From the NCBI GenBank assembly GCA_036382575.1, contig DASVHL010000033.1:8465-72464 (forward strand): 64,000 nucleotides of DNA. Reading direction: 5' to 3'. Of this stretch, positions 42,914 to 51,854 are shown piece by piece. The number at the start of each line of letters is the position of its first letter. Position 1 is the stretch's first letter. The notes beneath the pieces are model-generated. The model did not search any database. It was not told the origin of the DNA and saw nothing but the letters and a program-made list of their open reading frames with translations. The DNA comes from UBA6022 sp036382575. GTDB lineage: Bacteria; Patescibacteriota; Saccharimonadia; Saccharimonadales; Saccharimonadaceae. A program made the translations under genes and the position numbers.

Positions 42914-42942
42914 AGTGTTTATCTTCCCTCTTCTTTCACTCT

Positions 42943-42951
42943 ATTGTAGCA
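42943..42951 (-). promoter_or_regulatory. Extended -10 promoter of parAB
   Basis: TGC followed by TACAAT (42943-42948) on the minus strand, about 30 nt before the parA GTG. Confidence 0.55.
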
Positions 42952-42963
42952 CGAGCGGAATTA

Positions 42964-42993
42964 AAAATCCCCGCTTTTTTGAGCAGGGATTTT
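42964..42993 (-). terminator. Terminator of the RCC1-repeat gene
   Basis: AAAATCCC (42964-42971) and GGGATTTT (42986-42993) form the base of the stem. GCT/AGC pairs extend it after a C-A mismatch. On the minus strand it is followed by TTAATT. Confidence 0.78.
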
Positions 42994-43016
42994 ATATGCC
43001 TTACACAGATCAATAT

Positions 43017-45647
43017 CTATGCTTTGCGGCGGCGCGCTACACTTATTACTACAAGCGCTATGATCGTTACACCTACGGCCGCACCAATAATGACCCAAAG
43101 GGGGGGACTATTTTTTTGTTCACCCTGGGCTACTGATAGTGGCTCGGTATCAGTCTGAACAGATGCCACTGCCGCCACCTGAACCGGATACGGGCCAAGA
43201 TGTGTTGTCTGATTATCCGGGCTTGTCATGGCAATTTTTACCGTGTGGCTACCGGCAGGAAGCTTATCGCTCAGTTGGCACTCCCAATTACCCTCACTAT
43301 CCGCTTTGGTGGTACATGTCACAGGATCGGAGTGAACCGTTACAACAACGGTACTATACGGTGCAGCCTTGCCACGAAAAACAGGCAGTGAAGAGATTAC
43401 AGGGATGCCATCTATCCCCTTCTGATCAACAGACACAATCGGTACTGTTGGCGCTTCATCAACAGGTGTCTGACTCTGAGCTACAATCACTGCAGCAATG
43501 AGCGGAGACCTAAGGATAGTAGCAAGTGATGGCGGCGTGAGTATTGCGGCAGGCGCTGGCGGTGTTGTTGGCTGTGGCATCTCACCACCTTCATCAACAG
43601 GATTGTTATCTACTGGTGCGTTAAAACTGTATACATTAGACCCATTCACAGATACCGTTCCAGGCTCTGTAACATCAAAAGTATCAGGCAGCCAGATCTT
43701 GATTTGAGACGAACTCATTAGCTGCTGATCAACGTTAAAGCTATAAACGAAATAACATGGCTGCTCAGTTGTATACACCGTCCCCGGCGTAGACTGCAGC
43801 ACGGTCAATAACAGACCGCCGGCACACGGTAAAATTGATTGGTCATTAAGACTTACGGTAAATACACCAAAGATCGCATCATTAACCTCACTTCCGTCAC
43901 CCTTGTAATAACTTGATCCGTTAACGTTCATGATAGTCTTGTCTTGATCTTGAATGAATTCAACACCGCTAACGATCTTTGGAGGTGCCACGTTGTACGT
44001 GAATGCATGGGAAAGCGTGTCGGTAGCGGTGCCTGGATTTGTAACAGATACATCGACAGCCGTCGTGGCTGTTAATCCAGCAGGTGCTGTAACGGTAACC
44101 GTCAGCATCGTATTAGTCACCTCTACCACAGGAACTACTTGATCACCGTATTTTACGACCGTATCGTCCGTAAACCCTTCACCAATAACATAGCTCTCCA
44201 TTGTTGCGCCAGGAGCATAATTCATCTCGCTACTTGAAACGCTAGTAACTGCCAGTCTTTTTCCAACAACTACCGGGACACTACTAGTAGCAGTGGAGTC
44301 ATTACCTAGCCGGCCAAAATTATATCCCCAACAATAAACATCGCCGCTAGCAAGTACACAGGTAAAGTTCTCGGCTGTCGCAATCTTTGTGACCGTCTTG
44401 TTTGCAAGAACACCAGAAGTATCGACTGCGACAGGCGCACTGACACCTTCCACATCACTACCATCGCCAAGACGTCCTAATTGATTTGACCCCCAAGCAT
44501 ACGCACGACCATCTGCTATAGCATATGCTGTGTTAGGTGGCGCCACAATACTCGTCAAAGTCTTACCCTGAAGAACACCAGAAGCATCGACTGCAACGGG
44601 CAGATTACCACTTGGCGCATTGCCATTGCCGAGATCATCATGCTGATCAGGGCCCCAACAGTATCCAGCCCCATTGGCAATTGCACAGGTAAATTCACCC
44701 TTTGCGGATAGCTGAGTGACATTCTTATTTAACAATAGTCCGGTTACCCTGGTTGGTACATTTATGACCGACGTTGTTGTCCCGTTGCCCAGCTGGCCGA
44801 GACTATTAGCCCCCCAGCAGTATACGCTGCCGTCACTCGATAAAGCACAGCTGCGACTTGCCCCGATTGCAAGTTTTATAATCTGCTTACCAGCGAGTGC
44901 GTCAGACGCATCGACGGCTACCGGAGCGTTTACGATATTACCATTCGTACCATTGCCCACTTCTCCTGTGAAATTACTTCCCCAGCAATAAGCGGCTGCG
45001 CCTGCAAGCGCACAGGCGTGCGAAGAACCGGTGAAAATTTGCGTCACATTCGTTTTGTCCGCAAGGACACCCACCACCCGCGTTGGAACCGTACTGCTAC
45101 TTTCAATATTACCAAGCCGTCCGAACGAATCTTCACCCCAACAATAAGCGCTCCCATCGGCAACTGCACAAACATATTGCGCATTCTGTCCTATCGAGAT
45201 CTGTGTTACATTTTTCCCATCAAGCAAACCAGCCACCTTAACAGGAGTGCTACTATTTACAGTTGAGTCATTGCCAAGCGCACCGGCTTGATTACTACCC
45301 CAGCAATAGGCACTACCATCGACAAGCGCACATATCGTTGCAACACCTAGAGTGAGGTCTGTTGGAGTCTTACCCTCTGGCAGACCAATAACCTTAACAG
45401 GGCTAGACCGATCCGTAGTAGTCCCGTCGCCAAGCTGACCCGCAGCATTATCTCCCCAACAATATACATCTGCGCTAGCAATAACACAGCTAAAATCATT
45501 ACCGCTCTTAATGTCAGTCACACTGCCAGCCTGCCACGGTGGAGTGAATACCGCAGCGTTTACAGACGGCGTTAGTATTTGAACAGTTTGCAATACACCC
45601 AGAGTAAGTACTGCAGTTATTAATAATCCCCGCTTAACACGGGTCAT
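43017..45647 (-). CDS. Large surface protein with RCC1 repeats, IPT/TIG and Ig-like domains
   Basis: An 876-residue exported protein. A signal peptide ends near residue 31 (SVNA). Eight RCC1-type repeats follow (about 40-470), each with a Y-x-WG-x-N core; they should form a beta propeller. An IPT/TIG domain (about 475-570), further beta domains, a Pro-rich linker, an Ig-like domain (about 755-825) and a C-terminal membrane anchor with an RRRK tail complete it. Most repeats carry two cysteines about 9 residues apart; repeat 7 lacks both. It probably binds a ligand or another cell. The ATG at 45647 gives a normal signal peptide. Confidence 0.85.
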   Translation of the reverse strand: MTRVKRGLLITAVLTLGVLQTVQILTPSVNAAVFTPPWQAGSVTDIKSGNDFSCVIASADVYCWGDNAAGQLGDGTTTDRSSPVKVIGLPEGKTPTDLTLGVATICALVDGSAYCWGSNQAGALGNDSTVNSSTPVKVAGLLDGKNVTQISIGQNAQYVCAVADGSAYCWGEDSFGRLGNIESSSTVPTRVVGVLADKTNVTQIFTGSSHACALAGAAAYCWGSNFTGEVGNGTNGNIVNAPVAVDASDALAGKQIIKLAIGASRSCALSSDGSVYCWGANSLGQLGNGTTTSVINVPTRVTGLLLNKNVTQLSAKGEFTCAIANGAGYCWGPDQHDDLGNGNAPSGNLPVAVDASGVLQGKTLTSIVAPPNTAYAIADGRAYAWGSNQLGRLGDGSDVEGVSAPVAVDTSGVLANKTVTKIATAENFTCVLASGDVYCWGYNFGRLGNDSTATSSVPVVVGKRLAVTSVSSSEMNYAPGATMESYVIGEGFTDDTVVKYGDQVVPVVEVTNTMLTVTVTAPAGLTATTAVDVSVTNPGTATDTLSHAFTYNVAPPKIVSGVEFIQDQDKTIMNVNGSSYYKGDGSEVNDAIFGVFTVSLNDQSILPCAGGLLLTVLQSTPGTVYTTEQPCYFVYSFNVDQQLMSSSQIKIWLPDTFDVTEPGTVSVNGSNVYSFNAPVDNNPVDEGGEMPQPTTPPAPAAILTPPSLATILRSPLIAAVIVAQSQTPVDEAPTVPIVSVDQKGIDGIPVISSLPVFRGKAAPYSTVVVTVHSDPVTCTTKADSEGNWECQLSDKLPAGSHTVKIAMTSPDNQTTHLGPYPVQVAAVASVQTDTEPLSVAQGEQKNSPPLWVIIGAAVGVTIIALVVISVARRRKA

Positions 45648-45767
45648 AATTACTCTTGCCTGTCGTATCTTCACCCGCCTACACCCTTGTCTACCGTACT
45701 GGTCCAATGCTTATATATTGTCTCAATAATACCATGAGCGAGGGGGCTCAGCCTAGGTTAAGTCATC

Positions 45768-45797
45768 AAAAAACCTCGCTTGATGGCGAGGTTTTTT
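45768..45797. terminator. Terminator of rplU
   Basis: AAAAAACCTCGC (45768-45779) and GCGAGGTTTTTT (45786-45797) form a perfect 12-bp stem with a 6-nt loop. It starts 4 nt after the rplU stop on the minus strand, and its symmetry makes it bidirectional. Confidence 0.88.
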
Positions 45798-45800
45798 GTT

Positions 45801-46109
45801 TTACTTGATTGAAGTGATTTCAATCTTGCTGTATTTCTGGCGGTGGCCAGTTTCGGTGTGAACGCGCTTTTTCGCTTTGTAACGAATAACACGAACCTTA
45901 TCACCCTTTACAAGGTCGTCTACAACCTTGGCAACGACTTTGACACCCTTTACAGTTGGCGTGCCGACGGTTGTTTTATCACCATCAATTACCAACAGTG
46001 CATCAAGCGTGAGCTCTTTTGTGCCTTCCTGGAGGAGGTCCACCAGTAGGGTCTCTTTTTCGGCAACAATAAACTGTTTGCCACCGATCTTAACGACTGC
46101 TTTTGTCAT
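45801..46109 (-). CDS. rplU: Ribosomal protein bL21
   Basis: A 102-residue 50S protein: AVVKIGGKQFIVAEKE at the start and YKAKKRVHTETGHRQKYSKIEI at the end, which contacts 23S rRNA. The ATG at 46109 is chosen because AAGGAA lies upstream and it gives the normal bL21 N-terminus. The gene is monocistronic with its own promoter and terminator and is not linked to rpmA. Confidence 0.96.
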   Translation of the reverse strand: MTKAVVKIGGKQFIVAEKETLLVDLLQEGTKELTLDALLVIDGDKTTVGTPTVKGVKVVAKVVDDLVKGDKVRVIRYKAKKRVHTETGHRQKYSKIEITSIK

Positions 46110-46143
46110 ATGATTCCTTTTGTTATTAATCAATCAGTTGTCA

Positions 46144-46172
46144 ATTGTAACAGATACAGCCTGTTTCGACAA
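46144..46172 (-). promoter_or_regulatory. Promoter of rplU
   Basis: TTGTCG (46167-46172) and TACAAT (46144-46149) on the minus strand, 17-nt spacer; leader about 30 nt with AAGGAA. Confidence 0.78.
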
Positions 46173-46190
46173 GGGGCTAGATATGAAATT

Positions 46191-46236
46191 GAGCCTGTCC
46201 TATGAAGGAGCAGGCTCAACTTCATAGGACAGGCTC
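46191..46236. repeat. Palindromic element with 17-bp arms
   Basis: GAGCCTGTCCTATGAAG (46191-46207) and CTTCATAGGACAGGCTC (46220-46236) are perfect 17-bp inverted arms. The 12-nt loop contains GAGCAGGCTC, which can pair with the arms instead. It begins 4 nt after the stop of the 129-aa gene. The sequence is related to the element at 46791-46832. Confidence 0.75.
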
Positions 46237-46239
46237 TTG

Positions 46240-46629
46240 TTACAGACCTAGACGCTCGATAGACTCGAGTATCCTCTCAGCGTTCTTCGCATCACGCGCA
46301 GCTTCCGGAGACGGATTGACTGCATCATGTGCGATTAGCCGATTTGCTTGCACTTTGAGACGCAGGACCGTAAATCCAGGGCTCTCAATGAGCTTTTTCG
46401 TCTCATCATCATGAAACTTATATCTATCGGCTTCCTCTAGGATTTGTCGCCGCTTGTTGTCTTCTTCGGTCATAACTATAACACCCCTTTGATCGTCGAG
46501 AACTTGCTCATCCATGCACGCCTCGTTCCACGAGGATTCAAGCTCCAGTTCGGTTAGCCAACAGCGAAACTCTTCACTTTTTAATGCCTCGTGCAAGGCG
46601 GCAAAACTATCATGCTGTTCATCGGACAT
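46240..46629 (-). CDS. Hypothetical protein between palindromic elements
   Basis: A 129-residue soluble, acidic, mostly helical protein of unknown function. The ATG at 46629 has GGGG 5 nt upstream; a longer frame from 46779 adds a hydrophobic stretch but has no ribosome binding site. Features include LKSEEFRCWLTELELESSWNE and a helical C-terminus rich in Ala, Arg and Glu. It is flanked by two related palindromes. Confidence 0.5.
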   Translation of the reverse strand: MSDEQHDSFAALHEALKSEEFRCWLTELELESSWNEACMDEQVLDDQRGVIVMTEEDNKRRQILEEADRYKFHDDETKKLIESPGFTVLRLKVQANRLIAHDAVNPSPEAARDAKNAERILESIERLGL

Positions 46630-46790
46630 ACTTACCCCAATCAATAGAAATTCAAGATATGCTATACCACCTACCTTTGACGACATAATGCTATCGCGTA
46701 TGACACTCACCGCGACCTGCCATCGATTTAACGCCCAACGGCTAATAATTGCAAATATAAGCGGTATGAATGAGTCCAAAAAAAGTAAAG

Positions 46791-46832
46791 AGCCTGTCCC
46801 GAAGGAACAGACGCTCCACTTTGAGACAGGCT
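46791..46832. repeat. Palindromic element related to 46191-46236
   Basis: AGCCTGTC (46791-46798) and GACAGGCT (46825-46832) are the arms. The interior CCGAAGGAACAG matches the CTATGAAGGAGCAG interior of the other element with few changes. On the minus strand CTTTACTTTTTTT follows, so it can act as a terminator for the 128-aa gene, whose stop it touches. Confidence 0.7.
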
Positions 46833-47219
46833 TTAGTCGGTGAGGTTGAGAGTCTTGCGAGTGATTGAACCCTGTACATGGTCAGTCTCAATCTTTTCGG
46901 AAAGATCAGGCTCTGGATCCATGAGCGTCTTGGCCCTGTCTAGTCCGGTAATGAGCTCAAGAACCAGCTCAATCTTACCAACTCTTACGGGTTTTTTGTA
47001 TTCATCAGTCCGTACGCTACTACGCTTGACGACGCGGGCGTGCACGTTAATGACCTTTTTTCCATATTTGGCGATTGATGACAAATACGTGCCAGAGTAG
47101 AGATCCTTTTTAGCAAGTGCAATCATCACCTTATCAGGGAATGGATTGCCGTCATCATCTTTCTTCAAGATGAAAATCCTGACCCGTTGTTCATGGCTTA
47201 TAATCATTCGAGACCCCAT
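46833..47219 (-). CDS. Hypothetical basic protein
   Basis: A 128-residue protein, Lys/Arg-rich with alternating hydrophobic residues (VRIFILKKDDDG, VINVHARVVKRSSVR, KIELVLELITGL) that suggest a beta-rich fold. No family is recognised. The start could be 47219 or the ATG at 47207, which has GGGG about 6 nt upstream. The 89 nt up to the CAP gene contain AT-rich promoter-like sequence only. Confidence 0.5.
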   Translation of the reverse strand: MGSRMIISHEQRVRIFILKKDDDGNPFPDKVMIALAKKDLYSGTYLSSIAKYGKKVINVHARVVKRSSVRTDEYKKPVRVGKIELVLELITGLDRAKTLMDPEPDLSEKIETDHVQGSITRKTLNLTD

Positions 47220-47308
47220 TCTCTCATGTACACACGAAACCGATTTGGCTCATGATATTTATATCTAACCATCAATATTAGACGGAAGCAACCATAACCG
47301 CTTTCTAG

Positions 47309-48202
47309 CTAGATCTGTCCGCCACTATAGATCGCGACAATCACCATCATCAATGACATCAAACCAGCCGCCTTATACGCGCCGTGGTGCAAACGCCAAG
47401 ACTTCTTAAATACCTTAGGCAGTTTGTTTCGATACGCATGTGCCGTAAGGGCCACGACGGTTGCCATAATCAATAGAATGATTGATCCAAGCGCCGCAGG
47501 TGTTAATGATTTCACAGCTAGACCTAGTTGCGAGACAAACCCAACTGGCTGCGCCTGTGCAGGTGTGAAGTCTGCCTTAACGCCTGCTACAGCCGGCGTC
47601 GCTTTGCTAGCATACATTGCCACTACTAAACTAATCGGCTTGCCATCCATCGTTCCGTCAACAACGGCAAATCCAACTTCATGATAGTTAGTACTAAGTA
47701 CATTAGCGCGGTGCTCTGGTGAATCCATCCAAGCTGTCGTTACCGCGTCAGCAGATCGAAAGTTTTTGGCTAAGTTCTCACCTGCATGTGAATAGTTGTA
47801 CCCAACATCACCAAGCCACTTCCACGGCTGCGTACCATCAGGTGCTGCATGCGCCCAGTATTGCCTTTGTAGCATATCTTGCGCTTTCAAAAAGGCTGCA
47901 CGGTTCAACTCGTCACTTACTTGCAACGGCTGCAATTGTGCTTCTGCACGACGCGCGTTAGTATCACCTAACAAATCGACACTACTAATATTCTCTTCGA
48001 TACCCAAAACAGACCCAGTGGTTCCGACATTATAGCTAACCTGCAAACCGATAATTAGCAGTAGCAGTACCGCTAGACCATATCGCCTTGTTGCATGCGG
48101 GCGGTATTGATTAGCCTTATGTGGAACAAAAGCTAATTTCAGATGGCGCTGTACATGCGCTTTTATAGGGGTTGTTTTTCTGGTTTTTTGTTTTGTTTTC
48201 AC
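47309..48202 (-). CDS. CAP-domain (SCP/PR1-like) secreted membrane protein
   Basis: A 297-residue protein with a basic cytoplasmic start, a membrane segment (about 43-60), a CAP domain (about 78-205) and two further membrane segments at the C-terminus. CAP signatures are TNARRAEAQLQPL, YWAHAAPDGTQPW, AGENLAKNF and MDSPEHRANVL. The histidines match the CAP cavity. Bacterial CAP proteins face the outside; their activity is not settled. The start is GTG at 48202 with a TATACT box 11 nt upstream. Confidence 0.85.
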   Translation of the reverse strand: MKTKQKTRKTTPIKAHVQRHLKLAFVPHKANQYRPHATRRYGLAVLLLLIIGLQVSYNVGTTGSVLGIEENISSVDLLGDTNARRAEAQLQPLQVSDELNRAAFLKAQDMLQRQYWAHAAPDGTQPWKWLGDVGYNYSHAGENLAKNFRSADAVTTAWMDSPEHRANVLSTNYHEVGFAVVDGTMDGKPISLVVAMYASKATPAVAGVKADFTPAQAQPVGFVSQLGLAVKSLTPAALGSIILLIMATVVALTAHAYRNKLPKVFKKSWRLHHGAYKAAGLMSLMMVIVAIYSGGQI

Positions 48203-48238
48203 TTGTGCTTAACAGTATAGATAATATGACATAAAAAA

Positions 48239-48265
48239 GCGAGAGGCTCCACTATCACCTCTCGC
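48239..48265 (-). terminator. Terminator of the lamin-tail surface protein gene
   Basis: GCGAGAGG (48239-48246) and CCTCTCGC (48258-48265) form an 8-bp stem with an 11-nt loop, followed by TTTTTTAT on the minus strand. Confidence 0.83.
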
Positions 48266-48286
48266 AATTTTATATAAAGCTATGCC

Positions 48287-51070
48287 CTACTGCGCGTTTT
48301 GACGACGAGCGGCAATCCACCAGATAGCACCGACAATAGCAACTAGAATCAGTAGCCACCAATACCATGCAAGGTTGAATAATTGCCAGCCGCTTGCACT
48401 TGGTGCAATGGCCGCAACGTTTCGAGTGATATCAGATGCATCACCGTTTTCGTTCGTTGTTTGTGTACCAAGGACGGCAGTATCGTCAGTCGTAGGCTGA
48501 GCGGCGCCTACAGCAGCTGCAAATACGTTAGCTGCACCAGGATTAGCCAAAAAGCCAGCAAGAGGTGCCACCAAAGGCAGTTCGCTAATAGTTGGGTTGT
48601 CATTCTGAGAAGTATTACTCTTAACAGGCAATACACTTGCGAACGTTACACCGTCTGGTTCCGCTAGTGGCGTAAGATTAACAGATTTTGTTATTGAAGA
48701 GTTGGATGCGCCCGTTCCGACAACAGTCACAACAGCTTTTATGGGCTTAGTCGTATCAGAGATGCTGTGCTGGCCAAGGGTCCAGTATTCCTCTACATAG
48801 CTACCCCCAGTAGTGATAAATGGAGTACTTAACTGTGTTGTGCCACCGCTAATGAGGTCAAGTAGCTTTTGATTATGAGTATTTGTTGCCAATAGGTTAT
48901 CGTCGGCATCATAAAGCGCCACTGAAACAGCGCTGACTGTCTTGAAGTTACTAATACTAAATCCAACATTAATACCTTTGTAGTCAGCTCCTGCATGCGT
49001 ATTAAAGTTCTCGCCTAATACTTCTGGCTGTGGATTAATTACATTAAAGGTAAATGAATAACCGGCCGAGTTTCCTGCCTTATCTTTGCTGGATACTTTA
49101 ATTTGATGCAGACCATCATTCCACCTAGTAGTGTCGACGCTTAAATCGGCGCTATTGGTATAGAATTCTTTTCCAACCATTTTACGCCATATTCCACCGC
49201 TATCTTTTTCCATGTATTCGACATACATCGTTGATGGATTTGCTTCGACTTGGTGTATTGTAAATACCTTTGTACCAGCTACGGTTGAATCTTTATCAGG
49301 TGAACCCGTAATCTCTGGAGCTGTTTTATCATAGACAATGCTAAATGGCGCAGTCCAGGCAGATGTATTGCCAGCAGCATCTACGCTGCGAACAGCAAGA
49401 TAATGCTGACCTTCACCCTGATTAAACACGCCTGGGTTGGCTGTGCCCGTGCCTACATTCCAATATGCAGCATCGGCTTCAGTTTTGTTGTATGCACTGC
49501 CGTCAATTGTATTCCAGTATTTGTAGTCATATGAAACGGAATTAGTGTCGGATCCAGCAGTCCATTTTGCATTTACCTCATAGGCATTTGTATAGCCATT
49601 TGTAATTTGCTTACCAGCTTTTGTGAATAACTGAAAGTTAGTTGGCGCCGTTGGAGCTGTTTTATCATATGTTATCGCAAACGGCTGTGTAAATGCCGAA
49701 CAATTATTTGATGCATCACATGCGCTGAAGCTAAAGTAGTGTGTACCCTCGCCTTGACTAAAACGATCGTTATATACGCCTAATGATGACGAATATCCTG
49801 ACATATCATTAAGTGTCCATGCGTTCGCTGCACCATTAAATCCAGAGCTAGCGATTGAGTTCCAATATTTAAGCTGGTATTTTACTGTTTCATCAGCTGA
49901 TAGGTTTGCTAATTTGAATGTAAAGTTTTCAGTCGTGGTATAACCGTCAGTGTATTTCTGTGAACCATTCGCATCAAACATAGCAACTGCAGGAACTTCT
50001 GGTGCTGTCGTATCAAGCCCAAATGTATAATCCGTACATCCTAATGAAATTCGCTTAATAACACCGTCACCAAGAACACCCGACCCTAAACTATAACCGA
50101 TAGCCACTACACGTGCCTGTGGGAATGCGGCAGACCATTCGTTTGGTTCGCCGTACCATGCAGATCCATAGCCACCACCTGTATGAGGCGCACCTGCCTT
50201 AGCAAATGGAGCTGAACCATCAGATAGCCACCAATTATTTCCATAGACAGTCTCACCGACAAGAATACCATCGGGTTGATTATCATTATTAAAGTCAACA
50301 ACCATCTGAAGACCTGGCTTTCCGCCTGATTTCAATTCGTAATCAAATGATTGAGCAATCGTTTTGTCACCAAGATTTGAAAGCGCAAAATCGGTGCTGT
50401 AATAACCCGCTACTTTGTCTGTAGTTGTCGAGCCTTCAGTCCAAACACGTAGGCCACCATCTACAAGTTCGTTATGACCAGTCGCACGAGTTTCAGATTG
50501 ATTCCATGATGCCAAGTTAGTTGTATGAACTTGGTTTGTTACCGTACAGGCAGCCAAAGGAGCGAGTCCATTACTAGCATTTTTCGTTGGTGTTGCCTGT
50601 GAAACGAATGTGTCTGCCGCATCATATGTACGGGCATAGGTTTTAGCCTGTGCAATGGCTGAATATGCGACTGAGTTTACCATATTTCCGTTAGCATCCT
50701 CAAGACCAAGCGTCTCACCATCATTACTTATATAGCTACTCGCGTCAGGACCATCAACAACCACAAAACCTTTAGCTGTAATAGATGACGATTGAATAGC
50801 GTATTTTTGATTGCCGTTAAATAAAATATTCCAACCTGCCAAAGAGATGTCAGCTGAAGTAGGATTATATAGTTCAATCCACTCGTTCTGACCATCCGCG
50901 GGATGTGCCATGATCTCGTTAATTACCACACGATCAGCGATTGGTGCAGCACTGGCTATCTGCGAAGACACAAAGCCGTACGACGGTTGCGCTACAAGAG
51001 CAAAAACCATCATTAAAGTTGTTATAATACGAACTTTTGCTGACGAATTTCGCCGAAGTTGTAGTGCCAT
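48287..51070 (-). CDS. Lamin-tail-domain surface protein with AWYWW C-terminal tail
   Basis: A 927-residue exported protein. A signal peptide ends near residue 42. A lamin tail domain (about 45-165) starts VVINEIMAHPADGQNEWIEL. Then come a carbohydrate-binding-like region and two or three Ig-like beta domains separated by YDKTAP linkers (about 385-690). The C-terminus is GWQLFNLAWYWWL (from residue 894), a hydrophobic helix and ARRQNAQ. The same tail motif ends the neighbouring 208-aa protein. The ATG at 51070 gives a proper signal peptide. An extended -10 TGG-TATAGT lies about 50 nt upstream. The role is probably adhesion or scaffolding. Confidence 0.82.
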   Translation of the reverse strand: MALQLRRNSSAKVRIITTLMMVFALVAQPSYGFVSSQIASAAPIADRVVINEIMAHPADGQNEWIELYNPTSADISLAGWNILFNGNQKYAIQSSSITAKGFVVVDGPDASSYISNDGETLGLEDANGNMVNSVAYSAIAQAKTYARTYDAADTFVSQATPTKNASNGLAPLAACTVTNQVHTTNLASWNQSETRATGHNELVDGGLRVWTEGSTTTDKVAGYYSTDFALSNLGDKTIAQSFDYELKSGGKPGLQMVVDFNNDNQPDGILVGETVYGNNWWLSDGSAPFAKAGAPHTGGGYGSAWYGEPNEWSAAFPQARVVAIGYSLGSGVLGDGVIKRISLGCTDYTFGLDTTAPEVPAVAMFDANGSQKYTDGYTTTENFTFKLANLSADETVKYQLKYWNSIASSGFNGAANAWTLNDMSGYSSSLGVYNDRFSQGEGTHYFSFSACDASNNCSAFTQPFAITYDKTAPTAPTNFQLFTKAGKQITNGYTNAYEVNAKWTAGSDTNSVSYDYKYWNTIDGSAYNKTEADAAYWNVGTGTANPGVFNQGEGQHYLAVRSVDAAGNTSAWTAPFSIVYDKTAPEITGSPDKDSTVAGTKVFTIHQVEANPSTMYVEYMEKDSGGIWRKMVGKEFYTNSADLSVDTTRWNDGLHQIKVSSKDKAGNSAGYSFTFNVINPQPEVLGENFNTHAGADYKGINVGFSISNFKTVSAVSVALYDADDNLLATNTHNQKLLDLISGGTTQLSTPFITTGGSYVEEYWTLGQHSISDTTKPIKAVVTVVGTGASNSSITKSVNLTPLAEPDGVTFASVLPVKSNTSQNDNPTISELPLVAPLAGFLANPGAANVFAAAVGAAQPTTDDTAVLGTQTTNENGDASDITRNVAAIAPSASGWQLFNLAWYWWLLILVAIVGAIWWIAARRQNAQ

Positions 51071-51140
51071 ATTGAATTGTCTCGCTTTCCCACACTCCAC
51101 ATGTAGTATTACTTTGCGCCTACTATACCATACTGAGAGT

Positions 51141-51767
51141 TTACTGACCAGCTGATGAGTATGTCGGCCTAAAGCGACCTGACAGGAATAAATAACGTAT
51201 ACCAAAAGCGAGTGCACCAATAGCAGCTAGCCACCAATACCAAGCAACGCCGAACAGTCGCCACCCTTCCTCGCTTGCCTGAATGGGAAGATCCGCAATA
51301 GTCGAGGCTTGTGCTAACACCGGCCTATCTGCAGTTGAGGGTCGTGCATTTGCAAGATAAACCAGCGGTAAAAGTGGTTGATGTATATCGCTGGTATCGA
51401 TTGGTGCAAGTGGCTCTAGTGGCTGCATGTCAGATGCCTCCGATCCTGCAGCAGCTGCATCGCCATATACAACTGGAGATGCCGTTGATGATGCCTGATT
51501 TGATCCGCTTTGTGAAGACGCGTTTCCCGACGATGAATTTGACTTGGTAGATTCACTACGGGGTTGGCTCGGGGGGCTACTATTACTAGGAAGCAGCTGA
51601 ATAACTGGCTGCGTTATCGTATCGAGTAACCTATCCGCTCCAAGCGGTAAGGCATTTGCTGAGTGAGTATGAAAAAGATTCAGGAAGGCTGGCATCACGA
51701 GCAGACTCACGATCAAGATAGCTCTCACAGGAACCGCCACGTGAACACCTCGCATGTGTTTCGTCAT
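51141..51767 (-). CDS. Short surface protein with the same AWYWW C-terminal tail
   Basis: A 208-residue exported protein. A signal peptide ends at SANA (about 38). The middle is low-complexity Ser/Pro/Gln/Asn-rich and probably extended or glycosylated. The tail GWRLFGVAWYWWL begins at residue 168, followed by a hydrophobic helix and a basic end (SGRFRP). GGAGGT precedes the ATG at 51767. It lies 70 nt upstream of the lamin-tail protein gene and is probably co-expressed. Confidence 0.72.
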   Translation of the reverse strand: MTKHMRGVHVAVPVRAILIVSLLVMPAFLNLFHTHSANALPLGADRLLDTITQPVIQLLPSNSSPPSQPRSESTKSNSSSGNASSQSGSNQASSTASPVVYGDAAAAGSEASDMQPLEPLAPIDTSDIHQPLLPLVYLANARPSTADRPVLAQASTIADLPIQASEEGWRLFGVAWYWWLAAIGALAFGIRYLFLSGRFRPTYSSAGQ

Positions 51768-51854
51768 AGTACCACCTCCACTGTCGCCGCAAATAAACGG
51801 GATAGTACATCCCATTATACCATAGGCAGAATGGCGACCAACAATTGAGGAGGG

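Noticed and set aside
43150..45550. Repetitive DNA resembling tandem repeats
   Set aside because: The periodicity comes from RCC1 protein repeats of about 50 codons with diverged DNA; it is not a CRISPR array or satellite.
46191..46832. Ends of an insertion sequence around the 129-aa gene
   Set aside because: The elements are each internally palindromic and lie at gene ends, with no transposase or flanking target duplication between them.
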